A stretch of 64,000 bases of DNA from Bacteroidales bacterium (GTDB lineage Bacteria > Bacteroidota > Bacteroidia > Bacteroidales > GCA-2748055), in the NCBI GenBank assembly GCA_029931975.1, contig JAOZQY010000011.1:1-64000 (forward strand), given 5' to 3'. How positions within the stretch are numbered: position 1 is the stretch's first letter; each line of letters opens with the position of its first letter. The translations under genes and the position numbers were made by a program. The notes beneath the pieces were generated by a model. It was given only the letters and a program-made list of their open reading frames with translations, was not told the DNA's origin and searched no databases. Below, one piece after another: positions 37,674-46,951 of the stretch.

Positions 37674-39593
37674 TTAATCTATAGGAAGTGTAAAAGTAAA
37701 TGTGGAACCCACATTGGATTTACTCTCAATCTCAAGTGTTCCTTTATTTTTCTCAAGCAGGTCAGACACCAGTTGCAGTCCGAGTCCTGTCCCGATCTCC
37801 TGGTCGGTCCCCTCGGTGCTGCTCAGGTAGCCCTCTTTTTTAAACTGATCCAGGTATTCGGTTTTCAGGCCGATACCTGTGTCCCTGACCGAACAATAAA
37901 TTCTGTTTTGTTCCTGCCAGGCTTTAATCTGAACCGATCCATCCTTTTGTGTAAACTTAAGGGCATTTGCCACCAGATTTCTCAATACGATATGAATATG
38001 AACTGGATCGGCGAATGCTTTGATTCCCTGCTCCACATCAGTGGTATAAACAATCTCCTTTTGCAGGGCCGTATAGTGATAAAGCGCTCCAACCTCTTTC
38101 ACCAGTTCATTAATATCCAGTTTCACCGGAGTAATACTCAGACTGTCAGATTCGCTTCGTCCCCAGTAGAGCAGGTTATCGAGAAGTGTTACGGCCGCCT
38201 GTGAGGATTCACGAAGGGAATTAATAACATGTTTCGATGTAGCGCGTTCCGGTTTGCTTACCAGAAGATCGGAGAACTGAGCCACACTTGCAATGGGATT
38301 TTTCAAATCGTGTGCAATCACTGATAGCACCCTGTTTTTAAACCTGAGTGAGGATTCCAGTTGGAGCCGTGCTTTATAGTTGTTTACCCATTGCCTGATG
38401 ATTAATATGGCCATGGCAAAGATGAAGAGCTGGAAAGAGATTTGTGACAGGTAGTTGCCATAGGCAGAGCCGACTGAATTGGCCAGCAGAATATCATTTA
38501 TCAGGGAATAGAGCATAAAGGCGAGTGATACAAAAAAGATTGTATCAATAAATCTTCCTTTAAAGGTTCCGATCAGACTGACAGTTCCGTAATGGAGAAG
38601 GAATAGTATCAGGAGGGGTTGGTACACAAGCATTTCCCAGGAGAAAAGGTGCACCGGTAGTATGAACAAAGAAAGGCTGGCCAGGGCCATCAGGCCGGTG
38701 TTGATGGTGATGATCCGGTTCATATGGCGGTATGGAAACAGCTTATGAAGAAAGATTACGCCGAATAGCTGTGCCAGGTAGGAGCCCAGGTATTCCATCC
38801 TGATCTGCCACGACCAGCTGGTATCAATAAATATGTTGGAGAGATAGAGTCCCGTATTGACCGATCTTATCAGGATGCCCAGGATGGTCAGGGCAAAGAT
38901 CAACATGATAATCTCCCGTCTGGAAAAGAACCAGAAAATCAGGAAAAAGAGCATGAAGAAGAAAAGGACCCCAATGGTGGAGTAATTAAACATCCGTTGT
39001 TTTTCCATCCTGTTCAGGACCTTTTCGGGCTGCCCTACCACAATCGGTTTCCAGAATCCGCCTCTTCGATGATGAAAGTTGGATACCTGGATCAGAAGCT
39101 CTATGGTATCGGCATCTTCGATATAGCAGAAGTGCTCCGGTTCGTACCAGGGCTGTTCCTCCTCCCGGCTTGTTCCCACCACTCCGTTGCTACTTACCAA
39201 ACTATCGTTGAGGTAAAACTGATAGGCCACATCAAATACGGGAATATCAAAACAGATGGCAGTATGAAAATCCTCCGGGAGCAGGACCTTCAGATGGTAG
39301 GTGCCATATCCCTCTCCGGGGAGTGACTGGCCATCTACTTCGTAACCCTTCCAGTAAGAAGGAACTGTGACTGTGATACCTTCTGCCTCATGCTGCGTAA
39401 AAGTAGTTGGGTCCAGCAATTCTTCCCAGTGAAAAATCCACTCTCCGTTCAGATTGATGATAGTTTGATTGTCTAACAAAGACTCCCTGAGATCCAGCAC
39501 CCCATTTTTTGGTGTTGGAACTGTCGAATTGCCGAAGAGTGCTGAAACACCGAAAGTTAGTATCAGATATAGTAAAAAAACATATCTTTTCAT
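37674..39593 (-). CDS. 7TMR-DISM-like sensor histidine kinase
   Basis: The ATG at 39593 starts a signal peptide (MKRYVFLLYLILTFGVSALF) and gives 639 residues; a longer frame upstream has no such signal. A periplasmic jelly-roll-like domain (LNGEWIFHWEELLDP to about residue 190) precedes seven predicted helices, then HisKA with SVIAHDLKNPIASVAQFSDLL and HATPase with NALKFTQKDGS, DTGIGLKTE and GTGLGLQLV. This resembles the 7TMR-DISM extracellular-ligand kinases. There is no cognate response regulator next to it. A -7 motif TACATTTG sits seven bases before the ATG, which might give a very short leader. Confidence 0.9.
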   Translation of the reverse strand: MKRYVFLLYLILTFGVSALFGNSTVPTPKNGVLDLRESLLDNQTIINLNGEWIFHWEELLDPTTFTQHEAEGITVTVPSYWKGYEVDGQSLPGEGYGTYHLKVLLPEDFHTAICFDIPVFDVAYQFYLNDSLVSSNGVVGTSREEEQPWYEPEHFCYIEDADTIELLIQVSNFHHRRGGFWKPIVVGQPEKVLNRMEKQRMFNYSTIGVLFFFMLFFLIFWFFSRREIIMLIFALTILGILIRSVNTGLYLSNIFIDTSWSWQIRMEYLGSYLAQLFGVIFLHKLFPYRHMNRIITINTGLMALASLSLFILPVHLFSWEMLVYQPLLILFLLHYGTVSLIGTFKGRFIDTIFFVSLAFMLYSLINDILLANSVGSAYGNYLSQISFQLFIFAMAILIIRQWVNNYKARLQLESSLRFKNRVLSVIAHDLKNPIASVAQFSDLLVSKPERATSKHVINSLRESSQAAVTLLDNLLYWGRSESDSLSITPVKLDINELVKEVGALYHYTALQKEIVYTTDVEQGIKAFADPVHIHIVLRNLVANALKFTQKDGSVQIKAWQEQNRIYCSVRDTGIGLKTEYLDQFKKEGYLSSTEGTDQEIGTGLGLQLVSDLLEKNKGTLEIESKSNVGSTFTFTLPID

Positions 39594-39615
39594 TGCTAGC
39601 AAATGTAATAATAAA

Positions 39616-39645
39616 TTGACTTTAACGGTGCATTGTTGTATTTTG
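39616..39645 (+). promoter_or_regulatory. Candidate promoter of the SnoaL-like lipoprotein gene
   Basis: TTG at 39616-39618 is followed by 20 bases and TATTTTG at 39639-39645, close to the Bacteroidota consensus but one base short in the -7 element. It is 57 bases before the ATG and lies between two divergent genes. Confidence 0.4.
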
Positions 39646-39702
39646 CATGTATGGGATGGTAGCCATATGGCTATGCTAAAACTATAACCAAATAAAAAAA
39701 CC

Positions 39703-40215
39703 ATGAGATACACAATGCTATCCACTCTACTTATTGCTGCATTGGCAATTTCCGGCTGTGAGAAGGCCCTTGATGTTGAAAAGGAAAAAGCTGCAATTAT
39801 CGCGGTAATGGAAAAGGAAACTCAGACCTACATTGATCGGGATTTTGAAGGAATGTTTTCAACACATGTTCAGGATTCCACAAATCTACGTTTAACCGCA
39901 GGTGCCGATAATTATGTATTCGCAGAAGGTTGGGAGGAAGTTTCGAAACATATGACAGGAGATGAGACAGAGGACGATTTGGGTGAGGACCTGCACATAA
40001 CAGTTGAAAAATCGAACTACCGGTTTAAGATCTGTCCTAAGTCAGCATTTGTGGTTTGTAATCAAAAATGGACTTCCAGCTATGATGATGATGTTACTGA
40101 GATCGAGAGCATCCAGGTCCGATACCTGGAGAAAGTAGATGGGGAGTGGAAGATTTCATTTGTCTCCTTTATTGGGACCTCCGGATATATGGAAGAGGAG
40201 ACCGAAGAGCTATAA
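39703..40215 (+). CDS. NTF2/SnoaL-like lipoprotein
   Basis: The 170-residue protein has a lipoprotein signal with lipobox LAISGC (Cys at residue 19), then an NTF2-like cone fold pattern: AIIAVMEKETQTYIDRDFEG, GWEEVSKHMTG and the terminal strands VRYLEKVDGEWKISFVSFIG. Such proteins are often small ketosteroid-isomerase-like domains without a known reaction. It is acidic at the C-terminus (YMEEETEEL). Function is unknown. Confidence 0.8.
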   Translation: MRYTMLSTLLIAALAISGCEKALDVEKEKAAIIAVMEKETQTYIDRDFEGMFSTHVQDSTNLRLTAGADNYVFAEGWEEVSKHMTGDETEDDLGEDLHITVEKSNYRFKICPKSAFVVCNQKWTSSYDDDVTEIESIQVRYLEKVDGEWKISFVSFIGTSGYMEEETEEL

Positions 40216-40239
40216 GACCAGCTCTCTCTTATTACCGGG

Positions 40240-40629
40240 TTAAGCTTTCCTGATGGCCACCTCTCTGGATTCACTCTGCCACAGGCCATGCTTGGTACAG
40301 ACCGACATGGCTGAAAGGTTCATGGTCACAGCTCCGGGCACAATATAGAAATCTACTTCCACATGCTCCGGTTTATTACCCAGGGTTCCGGGAGCAAAGT
40401 GCGTCTCCGCAATGAAAGTCTCCCGGTTCCATAACTGCACATAATTAATAAAGTGATCGGGATCGTCGGGATGATTGTATTCGGTTCCCAGCCGGATCTT
40501 CACCTTGAATTTCTCGCCTTCTCTGGCATAGTTCTCACAAATGATATGCGGGGTATGGCGATCGAAATAGTCTTTTCGAATCTCCTTCTCTTCCTGTGAA
40601 ATGTCGACTGGATTAAAAATACGAGGCAT
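40240..40629 (-). CDS. Superoxide reductase (desulfoferrodoxin/neelaredoxin domain)
   Basis: Superoxide reductase reduces superoxide to peroxide at an Fe(His)4(Cys) centre. The 129-residue protein carries the ligands His25 (DRHTPHI), His53 and His59 (YNHPDDPDHF), Cys111 and His114 (SVCTKHGLW). It lacks the N-terminal desulforedoxin iron site, so it is the one-iron class. The usual EKH motif beside the first histidine is DRH here (Asp23-Arg24), replacing the glutamate that acts as sixth ligand and the catalytic lysine. Related sulfur-oxidation proteins (SoxYZ-like) share a general beta fold but not these ligands. Confidence 0.85.
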   Translation of the reverse strand: MPRIFNPVDISQEEKEIRKDYFDRHTPHIICENYAREGEKFKVKIRLGTEYNHPDDPDHFINYVQLWNRETFIAETHFAPGTLGNKPEHVEVDFYIVPGAVTMNLSAMSVCTKHGLWQSESREVAIRKA

Positions 40630-40729
40630 GGATTTCCTTTTTTATTTTATGTGTTAAAGATAGTAAAGTATAAAATGATCTAAAGATTCATTGATCAGGA
40701 GAGATTTATTTGCGAACTTAACATAGATT

Positions 40730-41695
40730 ATGGCCCGGGAATCAAATATTGAAGGCCTAGCAATTGAAGTGAAGGACCTTGTGAGAACTTATGGGGATCT
40801 AACTGCAGTGGACCACCTTTCGCTCAAGGTCAGGCAGGGGGAGGTGTTCGGACTCCTGGGTCCAAATGGAGCAGGTAAGACCACTGCCATCCGAATGATG
40901 TGTGGCCTGCTGAAACCCACATCTGGTGAAGTATATATTAAGGGACATCGGGTTCCTCCGGGGGGAAGCACCAAGGCCAGATCAATGGTGGGTATTTGTC
41001 CCCAGGAGAATATTCTCTGGAGTAAGCTCACCTGCTTTGAGCAGTTGGTATTCAGTGCAAGGATGTATGATGTTCCTCGCAGTTTGGCCCGTGCCAGGGC
41101 CGATCACCTGCTAAAGGAGATGGGGCTGAAGTCAAAGCGGAACAAACTGGCCGCTACACTTTCAGGGGGAATGAAACGTCGTATGAGTGTGATTATGGCC
41201 TTGATGCACGATCCCGAAATCATGGTGTTTGACGAGCCTGAAGCGGGACTTGACCCACAAAGCCGGGTGCTGGTGAGGGATTTTATCAGGGAAATAGCCA
41301 TTGATAAGACGGTGATCGTTACCACTCATAACATGGATGAAGCTGATAGAATCACACACAGGGTAGCCATCATTGATTCGGGCCGACTGCTTCAGCTGGG
41401 TAGCCCAGACAGCTTGAAAAGATCCATTGGAAAAGGAGATGTGATGGAAATGAAGCTCCACATCAGTGATCCCGCAGATCTGTCCGGTGCCATGAAAAAG
41501 CTGAAGGCTAAGGGCTATTCAGTGAAGATGAAGGAGGAAGGCATTGATATCCGTGCTATGCATCTGGTGTCCGGGATCCATGATATTTATCAGGTGCTGG
41601 AGAAGGAAAAAATCTCCATCCAGGAGATGAAGGTTCGTGAAAATACACTGGAAGATGTGTTTATACATCTTACCGGGAAAAGCCTGAGAGGATGA
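40730..41695 (+). CDS. ABC transporter ATP-binding protein
   Basis: The 321-residue ATPase has Walker A GPNGAGKTT (near residue 44), signature LSGGMKRRMSV, Walker B IMVFDEPEAGLDP and switch TTHNMDEADR, plus a C-terminal extension of about 90 residues like DrrA-type exporters. Its stop overlaps the start of the permease gene as ATGA. Note that the D-loop segment is EPEAGLD rather than the usual EPTxGLD. Substrate is unknown. Confidence 0.92.
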   Translation: MARESNIEGLAIEVKDLVRTYGDLTAVDHLSLKVRQGEVFGLLGPNGAGKTTAIRMMCGLLKPTSGEVYIKGHRVPPGGSTKARSMVGICPQENILWSKLTCFEQLVFSARMYDVPRSLARARADHLLKEMGLKSKRNKLAATLSGGMKRRMSVIMALMHDPEIMVFDEPEAGLDPQSRVLVRDFIREIAIDKTVIVTTHNMDEADRITHRVAIIDSGRLLQLGSPDSLKRSIGKGDVMEMKLHISDPADLSGAMKKLKAKGYSVKMKEEGIDIRAMHLVSGIHDIYQVLEKEKISIQEMKVRENTLEDVFIHLTGKSLRG

Positions 41696-42858
41696 AGTGG
41701 TTTGATGTATTTATAAAAGGGATTAAGGAGCAGATACGGGAGTACTGGATCCTTGTGCTTACCCTGTTGATGTCACCGCTTTTTATTGTAATCTATTTCC
41801 TGATGGGTGAAACTGAAGATCCTGTTTATGATGTGATCCTGGTGAATCAGGACAGGGGAAGTGAGTATAAGGGAAAGGCCTTTAATCTGGGCGATTCTAT
41901 TATAAGCTATGCAAAGCTTTTGTCCCTTCCCCTTGACATGGAAATGATGAAGGTTAATACGCTCGAAAGCAGGAAAGATGCTGTTGAAAGATTGCGCAAG
42001 CAAAAGGCAGATGTGGTGGTAGTTCTGCCGGAGGATCTCTCCCTGGCTATTTCCGATACCGCAGTCTCGCTCCATGTGAAGGCAGTAATTGAACTGGTGG
42101 GAGATATTACACATATGGAGTATGTAATTGCTGCAGTCTGGACGGAAGAACTTATTAATTCTTATATACTGGAGGTGGCTGATATCCGGATGCCGGTAGC
42201 ATGGTATGAGACCGCCCTGGGTTATTCGGGTAAGCGTACTTACTTTGAGATTTATGTGCCCGGACTCCTTGTTCTCTCCATAATCATGATTATTTTTTCT
42301 GCTTCTTCAGCCATTGTTCGTGAAGCTGAGATGCGTACGCTGGAACGGCTCAGCATCTCCAGGCTGTCGGCTCTGGAATTTCTTGTGGGTATTTCCCTGG
42401 TCCAGATCCTGGTAGCCATTCTCTCCTTGCTTCTTGCCCTGTTAACTGCCATGATATTGGGCTATACTCTGATCCAGGGAACATTCGGATTCATGCTGCT
42501 GATTTCTGTGCTCACTGCGCTTTCCATGATCAGTTTCAGCCTGCTGGTGGCAGCCATGTGCCGCTCCGTAAAGGAGGTCGCCATCATCGGAACATTCCCG
42601 CTGTTTCTGTTGATGTTTTTCACCGGGGCAGCCTTCCCCGTCAATGGGGGAAAGCTTTTTACCATAGGGGAAAATTCGCTTATGTTGAATGATTTTCTCT
42701 CCCCCAAATTTGCGATTGAAGCTCTGAACAAGGTGCTTATCAGGGGACTGGAAGTGAAGGATGCCATCCCTGAGATGATTGCGCTGATTGTCCTTACACT
42801 GTTCTATTTCCTGACAGGAACCTGGGCCTTCAAACGCAGGCATATGAAGGCACGGTGA
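41692..42858 (+). CDS. ABC-2 family transporter permease
   Basis: The 388-residue protein has one N-terminal helix (about 18-38), a soluble loop of about 140 residues (ILVNQDRGSEYKG and a coiled segment), and five C-terminal helices (about 190-385). This is the YhgE/Pip-like ABC-2 arrangement with a large external loop. It overlaps its ATPase gene by four bases. An exporter is likely; the substrate is not known. It converges on the 1029-residue transporter gene with only five bases between. Confidence 0.9.
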   Translation: MKWFDVFIKGIKEQIREYWILVLTLLMSPLFIVIYFLMGETEDPVYDVILVNQDRGSEYKGKAFNLGDSIISYAKLLSLPLDMEMMKVNTLESRKDAVERLRKQKADVVVVLPEDLSLAISDTAVSLHVKAVIELVGDITHMEYVIAAVWTEELINSYILEVADIRMPVAWYETALGYSGKRTYFEIYVPGLLVLSIIMIIFSASSAIVREAEMRTLERLSISRLSALEFLVGISLVQILVAILSLLLALLTAMILGYTLIQGTFGFMLLISVLTALSMISFSLLVAAMCRSVKEVAIIGTFPLFLLMFFTGAAFPVNGGKLFTIGENSLMLNDFLSPKFAIEALNKVLIRGLEVKDAIPEMIALIVLTLFYFLTGTWAFKRRHMKAR

Positions 42859-42863
42859 TCATT

Positions 42864-45800
42864 TCAGCCTCCTCGGGTAAGCTTCCGGGTTTCTGAGAAA
42901 GTGATCACCTTTCTCAGGAGGTCAGCACGTAGCATCAGGTACATCACCAGGGTATATAACCAGATTATTGAAATGTTGTACCACATGGTGTCAATCTCAA
43001 GATTTCCAAGCTGTTTTGTTGGTGCATAGAGATGAGCCCTTCCAATTCTGGAAGTAGGTTTTTGATAAATGGGTTGATACTTCCTGATCATACGACCATC
43101 TTTTTCAATGACCCTGTCAATCATATTCCGGTTGGTTACCAGGTCGAAGAGGCTCTTGTTGTCATACTTGTTTCGGAATGTAGTATAGGCCTGAATGCTT
43201 CCCAGTTGTTCGAGCAGGGCTTTATCGATCCGGTCCTTCTCACGTTTTGCTTGAATTGTCCTGCTGCGCGACAGGTCACTTACCTGGTTAAGATAGGTAT
43301 GAATCCTGGCAACTACTGAATCGCTGTTTTGCTCCATTTCCTGGCAACCAGCCTCGTATGCAGGGATCTGGGGAATCAGTTTACCCATAGCGGCCAGCTG
43401 CATGTTCAATGTATGCATGTCTTCCTGGATTGCTTCAGTTTCATTTTCCTTGCTTAATTCTTTCTTTAGTTCATCCAGGTTGATCTCCAGTTCAGGGACC
43501 AGGTAGGCCTGCAGGTAGTCTGAATTGCTGATCTCCTGATCAATATCAAAGAATATTTTCTGGTACCTGTTGTGTTTGAACTGCTCCACCGCCAGGGCCT
43601 CATAGGCCCATCGGGAGACCATCATATCGCCAATCACCGGCACCTGCTCGTAGTTAGTCAGGCTTTTATGGAGCTTGTCATATTTTACCAGTACACCGCA
43701 AAAAAGAATCTGTGGTATGAGCAGGAAGGGTACAAGTATGTAAATGGTAATCACAGAATTCAGTCCGGCCGAAATATTCAGTCCCAGCAGGTTGGCAAAA
43801 CAGGATGTGGTGAAAAGAATCAGCCAGTAAGAGAACAGCATTCCCTGGATCTCAAAGATCAGGTTGCCTACAAGCACGTAGGAAAGCGATTGGAAGGCAG
43901 AGATGGCGAACATGATCAGGATCTTGGAGTGCAGGTAAGATCCCCTGCTCAGATTCAGAAATGATTCCCGCTGAATAATCTTCCGGTCCTTAATAATTTC
44001 CTCCGAACTGATGGTCAGCCCCAGGAAGAGGAAAACTACCACACTCATTAGCAGATAGGCAGGGAGGTTTTCGTTGTTGCGAAAAACATAAGCTTCCGGA
44101 TTGTCGGCTGTACCACTGAAATATTTTGTAAAAAAGCCCATGATTACTGCCAGCAGGGGTGCTTCCAGCAGGGTGATCAGAATATACTGCTTGTTGGTGA
44201 GCTTAGAAAGTATGTCCCTGGTAAAAAAGATTTTAATCTGTTTCAGGAGACCTGGAATACTATACTCGTTCTCGGGAAGTTTTTCTTTTTTGGGTGGATC
44301 CCCAATTGATTGTTCAATGGTGCTGATATAGAGATCGGACCACTCCTTCGGACTGACCTTCCTGGTCCGGGAGAGTTTGCCGTACTCATTCACGATCTTC
44401 GCCTCGATGATCTGTAGAACCTGGTCAGGATTAATATTGCCACACCGGCTGCACTGATCCTCATTGGCATTTGCATGGTTGCTTTTGGTTTTAAAGTAAA
44501 CCACAGCTTCAGAGGGGTTCCCACAATAGATTTGATATCCCCCCTTATCCATAAAGATGATGCGATCGAACATCTTGTATAGATTGGATGAGGGTTGGTG
44601 TATATTCACAATTACCAGTTTCCCTTTGAAAACCTGTTCCCGCAGTAGGTTCATGACCATTTCGGAATCGACCGATGAAAGTCCCGATGTAGGTTCATCC
44701 ACAAAGAGGATAGATGGTTCCCTGATTAGTTCCAGGCCGATGTTCACTCTTTTACGCTGGCCTCCGCTGATTACTTTATTGAGGGGCTTTCCAACCTTGA
44801 GATCCCTGATCTCGTATAGATCCAGGTCATGCAATACCAGGTCGACCACTTCATTGAGCTGCCCTTCATCATAGTTGTCCAGGCAAAGCTTTGCATTGTA
44901 ATAGAGGTTCTGCCTGACGGTCAGATCTTCCAGTAAAAGATCGTCCTGGGGAATAAAACCGATGATGCCATTTAATTGTTCCCTCTCTTTTTCATGATAA
45001 AGATTATATCCGTTGATCAGGATTTCCCCCTGCTGAGGCTCAAGGTTTCCATTTAATACATTGAGCAGGGTGGATTTCCCCACACCGCTTCCACCCATGA
45101 TTCCGATCAGTCGGCCCGATTCTTCACTAAGGTTAAATCCATGGATTCCGTTGTTGCTGTTCTTAAAGCGAAACTCCACACTCCTGGCTTCAAAGGTGAT
45201 TCGTGAGCTGAAGTAGGCATCGGAGAATACTCCGGCAACATCTGTGAAGTAGATTGGATTAATCTTTTGTCCCCTGACCGAGGAACCGTGATCGAAAGTA
45301 TAGGTGATGCCAGCCTGTATCAACTGCCCGTTCAGGAACAGGTCTTCCTTCCCCTGGTAGCGCAAGACATAGGTATTAATACTTATAATGTTCAGAAAGT
45401 AGATATCGCCTTCAAGGTGATGATTATGAATATGATGCACCCCCTCAACACCAGCTTCCAGACCATTGTTAACTAGCAATACAGCCTCCTTTACAGGCAT
45501 GTCCTCCAGGGGGTAAACTACAAAGTGGAGAATCTGCTGGTACTCCTCCTCATCAAGGTTGAAAGCTGTTGCCACGGTCTGAAGAAACTCCAGTTCTGTT
45601 TCGCGAATCTCGATCCCGTAAGCAATGTATTCCACCAGCTGTATAATCACATAAATCTTTTGCCGCTGTTCCAGTTCCTCATTAATCTGTTCGCATATGG
45701 AGAGAATTCTCACAGCAGTAAGGGAGGTCCGCTTTTTCCGTTTAACACTCTGTTTATCTATGGGATCATGGTGATAATGTTGGAGGTAATTCTCAAAGAT

Positions 45801-45953
45801 GGCCATGTATTTCTCCGTTAGCTCGCTGTTCAGCTGGCGGGAGAGAAAGGCACGGATAATTTCACGCTCCTTCTCCGAAATCTCCTGTATCTCATCGATA
45901 TCCACAATTAATGCAAAAAGCTGCATCATTGCTTTTAGAATGGCTTCACTCAT
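42864..45953 (-). CDS. TerB-like/ABCG fused half-transporter
   Basis: The 1029-residue protein has a helical N-terminal part (about 1-150) resembling TerB-like domains, a small beta-rich part (about 180-270, possibly FHA-like), an ABCG-type ATPase with Walker A GGSGVGKS (287-294), signature ISGGQRKR (396-403), Walker B ILFVDEPTSGLSS, and a CSRC cysteine pair (Cys501, Cys504). A six-helix ABC2-type membrane part follows, interrupted by a long helical external loop (about 830-960). One more membrane segment lies near the C-terminus. It is divergent from siaB-siaC-like genes, with 83 bp between, suggesting that the switch regulates this transporter. Substrate is unknown. Confidence 0.82.
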   Translation of the reverse strand: MSEAILKAMMQLFALIVDIDEIQEISEKEREIIRAFLSRQLNSELTEKYMAIFENYLQHYHHDPIDKQSVKRKKRTSLTAVRILSICEQINEELEQRQKIYVIIQLVEYIAYGIEIRETELEFLQTVATAFNLDEEEYQQILHFVVYPLEDMPVKEAVLLVNNGLEAGVEGVHHIHNHHLEGDIYFLNIISINTYVLRYQGKEDLFLNGQLIQAGITYTFDHGSSVRGQKINPIYFTDVAGVFSDAYFSSRITFEARSVEFRFKNSNNGIHGFNLSEESGRLIGIMGGSGVGKSTLLNVLNGNLEPQQGEILINGYNLYHEKEREQLNGIIGFIPQDDLLLEDLTVRQNLYYNAKLCLDNYDEGQLNEVVDLVLHDLDLYEIRDLKVGKPLNKVISGGQRKRVNIGLELIREPSILFVDEPTSGLSSVDSEMVMNLLREQVFKGKLVIVNIHQPSSNLYKMFDRIIFMDKGGYQIYCGNPSEAVVYFKTKSNHANANEDQCSRCGNINPDQVLQIIEAKIVNEYGKLSRTRKVSPKEWSDLYISTIEQSIGDPPKKEKLPENEYSIPGLLKQIKIFFTRDILSKLTNKQYILITLLEAPLLAVIMGFFTKYFSGTADNPEAYVFRNNENLPAYLLMSVVVFLFLGLTISSEEIIKDRKIIQRESFLNLSRGSYLHSKILIMFAISAFQSLSYVLVGNLIFEIQGMLFSYWLILFTTSCFANLLGLNISAGLNSVITIYILVPFLLIPQILFCGVLVKYDKLHKSLTNYEQVPVIGDMMVSRWAYEALAVEQFKHNRYQKIFFDIDQEISNSDYLQAYLVPELEINLDELKKELSKENETEAIQEDMHTLNMQLAAMGKLIPQIPAYEAGCQEMEQNSDSVVARIHTYLNQVSDLSRSRTIQAKREKDRIDKALLEQLGSIQAYTTFRNKYDNKSLFDLVTNRNMIDRVIEKDGRMIRKYQPIYQKPTSRIGRAHLYAPTKQLGNLEIDTMWYNISIIWLYTLVMYLMLRADLLRKVITFSETRKLTRGG

Positions 45954-46036
45954 GTTTTATTGCTTCTATACGAATATATTCAATTTAAAGTGCTTCCTCT
46001 CTGAATGTGCTTTTTTTTTCTTATTTTGACTCTCTA

Positions 46037-46549
46037 ATGGCCGAAGGAAAGATTATAATCGATTTTGAGGGTGCTATATCTTTTGAGATCATGGAACAGC
46101 TACTTAACGAGTTGAAGTCGGCCAAGCAGTTTAATGAACTCAAAAAGTCTGTCAGGAAACGGGTATATGGTACCGTGGTTGAATCGATTGATAATATTTT
46201 CAAGTATGCTGCAATTGTTCATGGCAAGGTAAAAGTGCTGCAGAGACCCCCTATGATCATGGTCAAAGAAAATGAAGGGATATTTGTTGTAAGCGCAGGA
46301 AACCTTGTCCAGAACGAGCAGATAGACGATCTGAGGTTTAAGCTCAACCGCGTGAACCAGATGGACGATGAGGCACTGAAATCGCTTTATGAAGAGGTGA
46401 TCAATAAAGAAACTTCTGAAGAGGACCGGGGAGCCGGTCTCGGACTGATCACCATGGCTTTGCGAACGAACGAAAATATCCGCTTCACTTTTGATCCGGC
46501 TGGTCCGGCGCATTCCTATTTTACAATGCATATAACAATTAAAGATTGA
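46037..46549 (+). CDS. SiaB-family protein kinase (DUF6272)
   Basis: The ATG at 46037 gives 170 residues; a GTG ten codons earlier would add a phenylalanine-rich leader and is less likely. The protein has a GHKL-like layout: an N-box-like ESIDNIFKYA (residues 49-58) and a G-box DRGAGLGLITMAL (about 136-148). In Pseudomonas, SiaB phosphorylates SiaC in a SpoIIE-type partner switch. The next gene is the SiaC homologue three bases away, and the phosphatase is the convergent gene. An unlinked target in the switch is possible, or the divergent transporter. Confidence 0.82.
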   Translation: MAEGKIIIDFEGAISFEIMEQLLNELKSAKQFNELKKSVRKRVYGTVVESIDNIFKYAAIVHGKVKVLQRPPMIMVKENEGIFVVSAGNLVQNEQIDDLRFKLNRVNQMDDEALKSLYEEVINKETSEEDRGAGLGLITMALRTNENIRFTFDPAGPAHSYFTMHITIKD

Positions 46550-46552
46550 CCA

Positions 46553-46951
46553 ATGGAAAAGTTAATTATCGAACCAACGGCAAATTCACCACGAATTTTA
46601 CTGGATCCGGAAGAAAGGAATTTTGAATTCTCGGGCGAATCACGACCTGAGAATGTACGTAAGTTTTATTTGCCTGTATTGGAGTGGATGGAAGCTTATA
46701 CGGAGGGAGTGGCAGGTCTCAAGGAGGATCAGCGTCCATCCAGTCTGAAGTGCATGTTTAATTTCGAATACTTTAACTCGACCTCTGCCAAGTATATACT
46801 GGATATATTTAAATCATTAAATGCGATCCATGCCCTGGGTATTGGACTGGATATCAAGTGGCTTTATGAAGAGGATGATGAAGATATGCTGGAAGTGGGA
46901 CAGGAGATGTCACGGATGTCGAAGCTGGAATTTGAATATATTATATCCTGA
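46553..46951 (+). CDS. SiaC-family regulatory phosphoprotein (DUF1987)
   Basis: The 132-residue protein matches the SiaC/DUF1987 pattern: an N-terminal strand pair with SPRILLDPEERNFEFSGESR, a helix with PVLEWMEAY, and the conserved CMFNFEYFNSTSAKYIL (about 67-83), whose Ser76/Thr77/Ser78 cluster holds the likely phosphoacceptor. In Pseudomonas SiaC the unphosphorylated form activates a diguanylate cyclase. No such cyclase is in this window, so the target here is unknown. Its stop overlaps the convergent phosphatase gene by 11 bases. Confidence 0.85.
   Translation: MEKLIIEPTANSPRILLDPEERNFEFSGESRPENVRKFYLPVLEWMEAYTEGVAGLKEDQRPSSLKCMFNFEYFNSTSAKYILDIFKSLNAIHALGIGLDIKWLYEEDDEDMLEVGQEMSRMSKLEFEYIIS

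Noticed and set aside
42854-42909. Inverted repeat GGTGATCA...TGATCACC between two convergent genes
   Set aside because: The arms are 40 bases apart, no T-run follows, and both lie in or near coding ends, so a terminator call is not supported.
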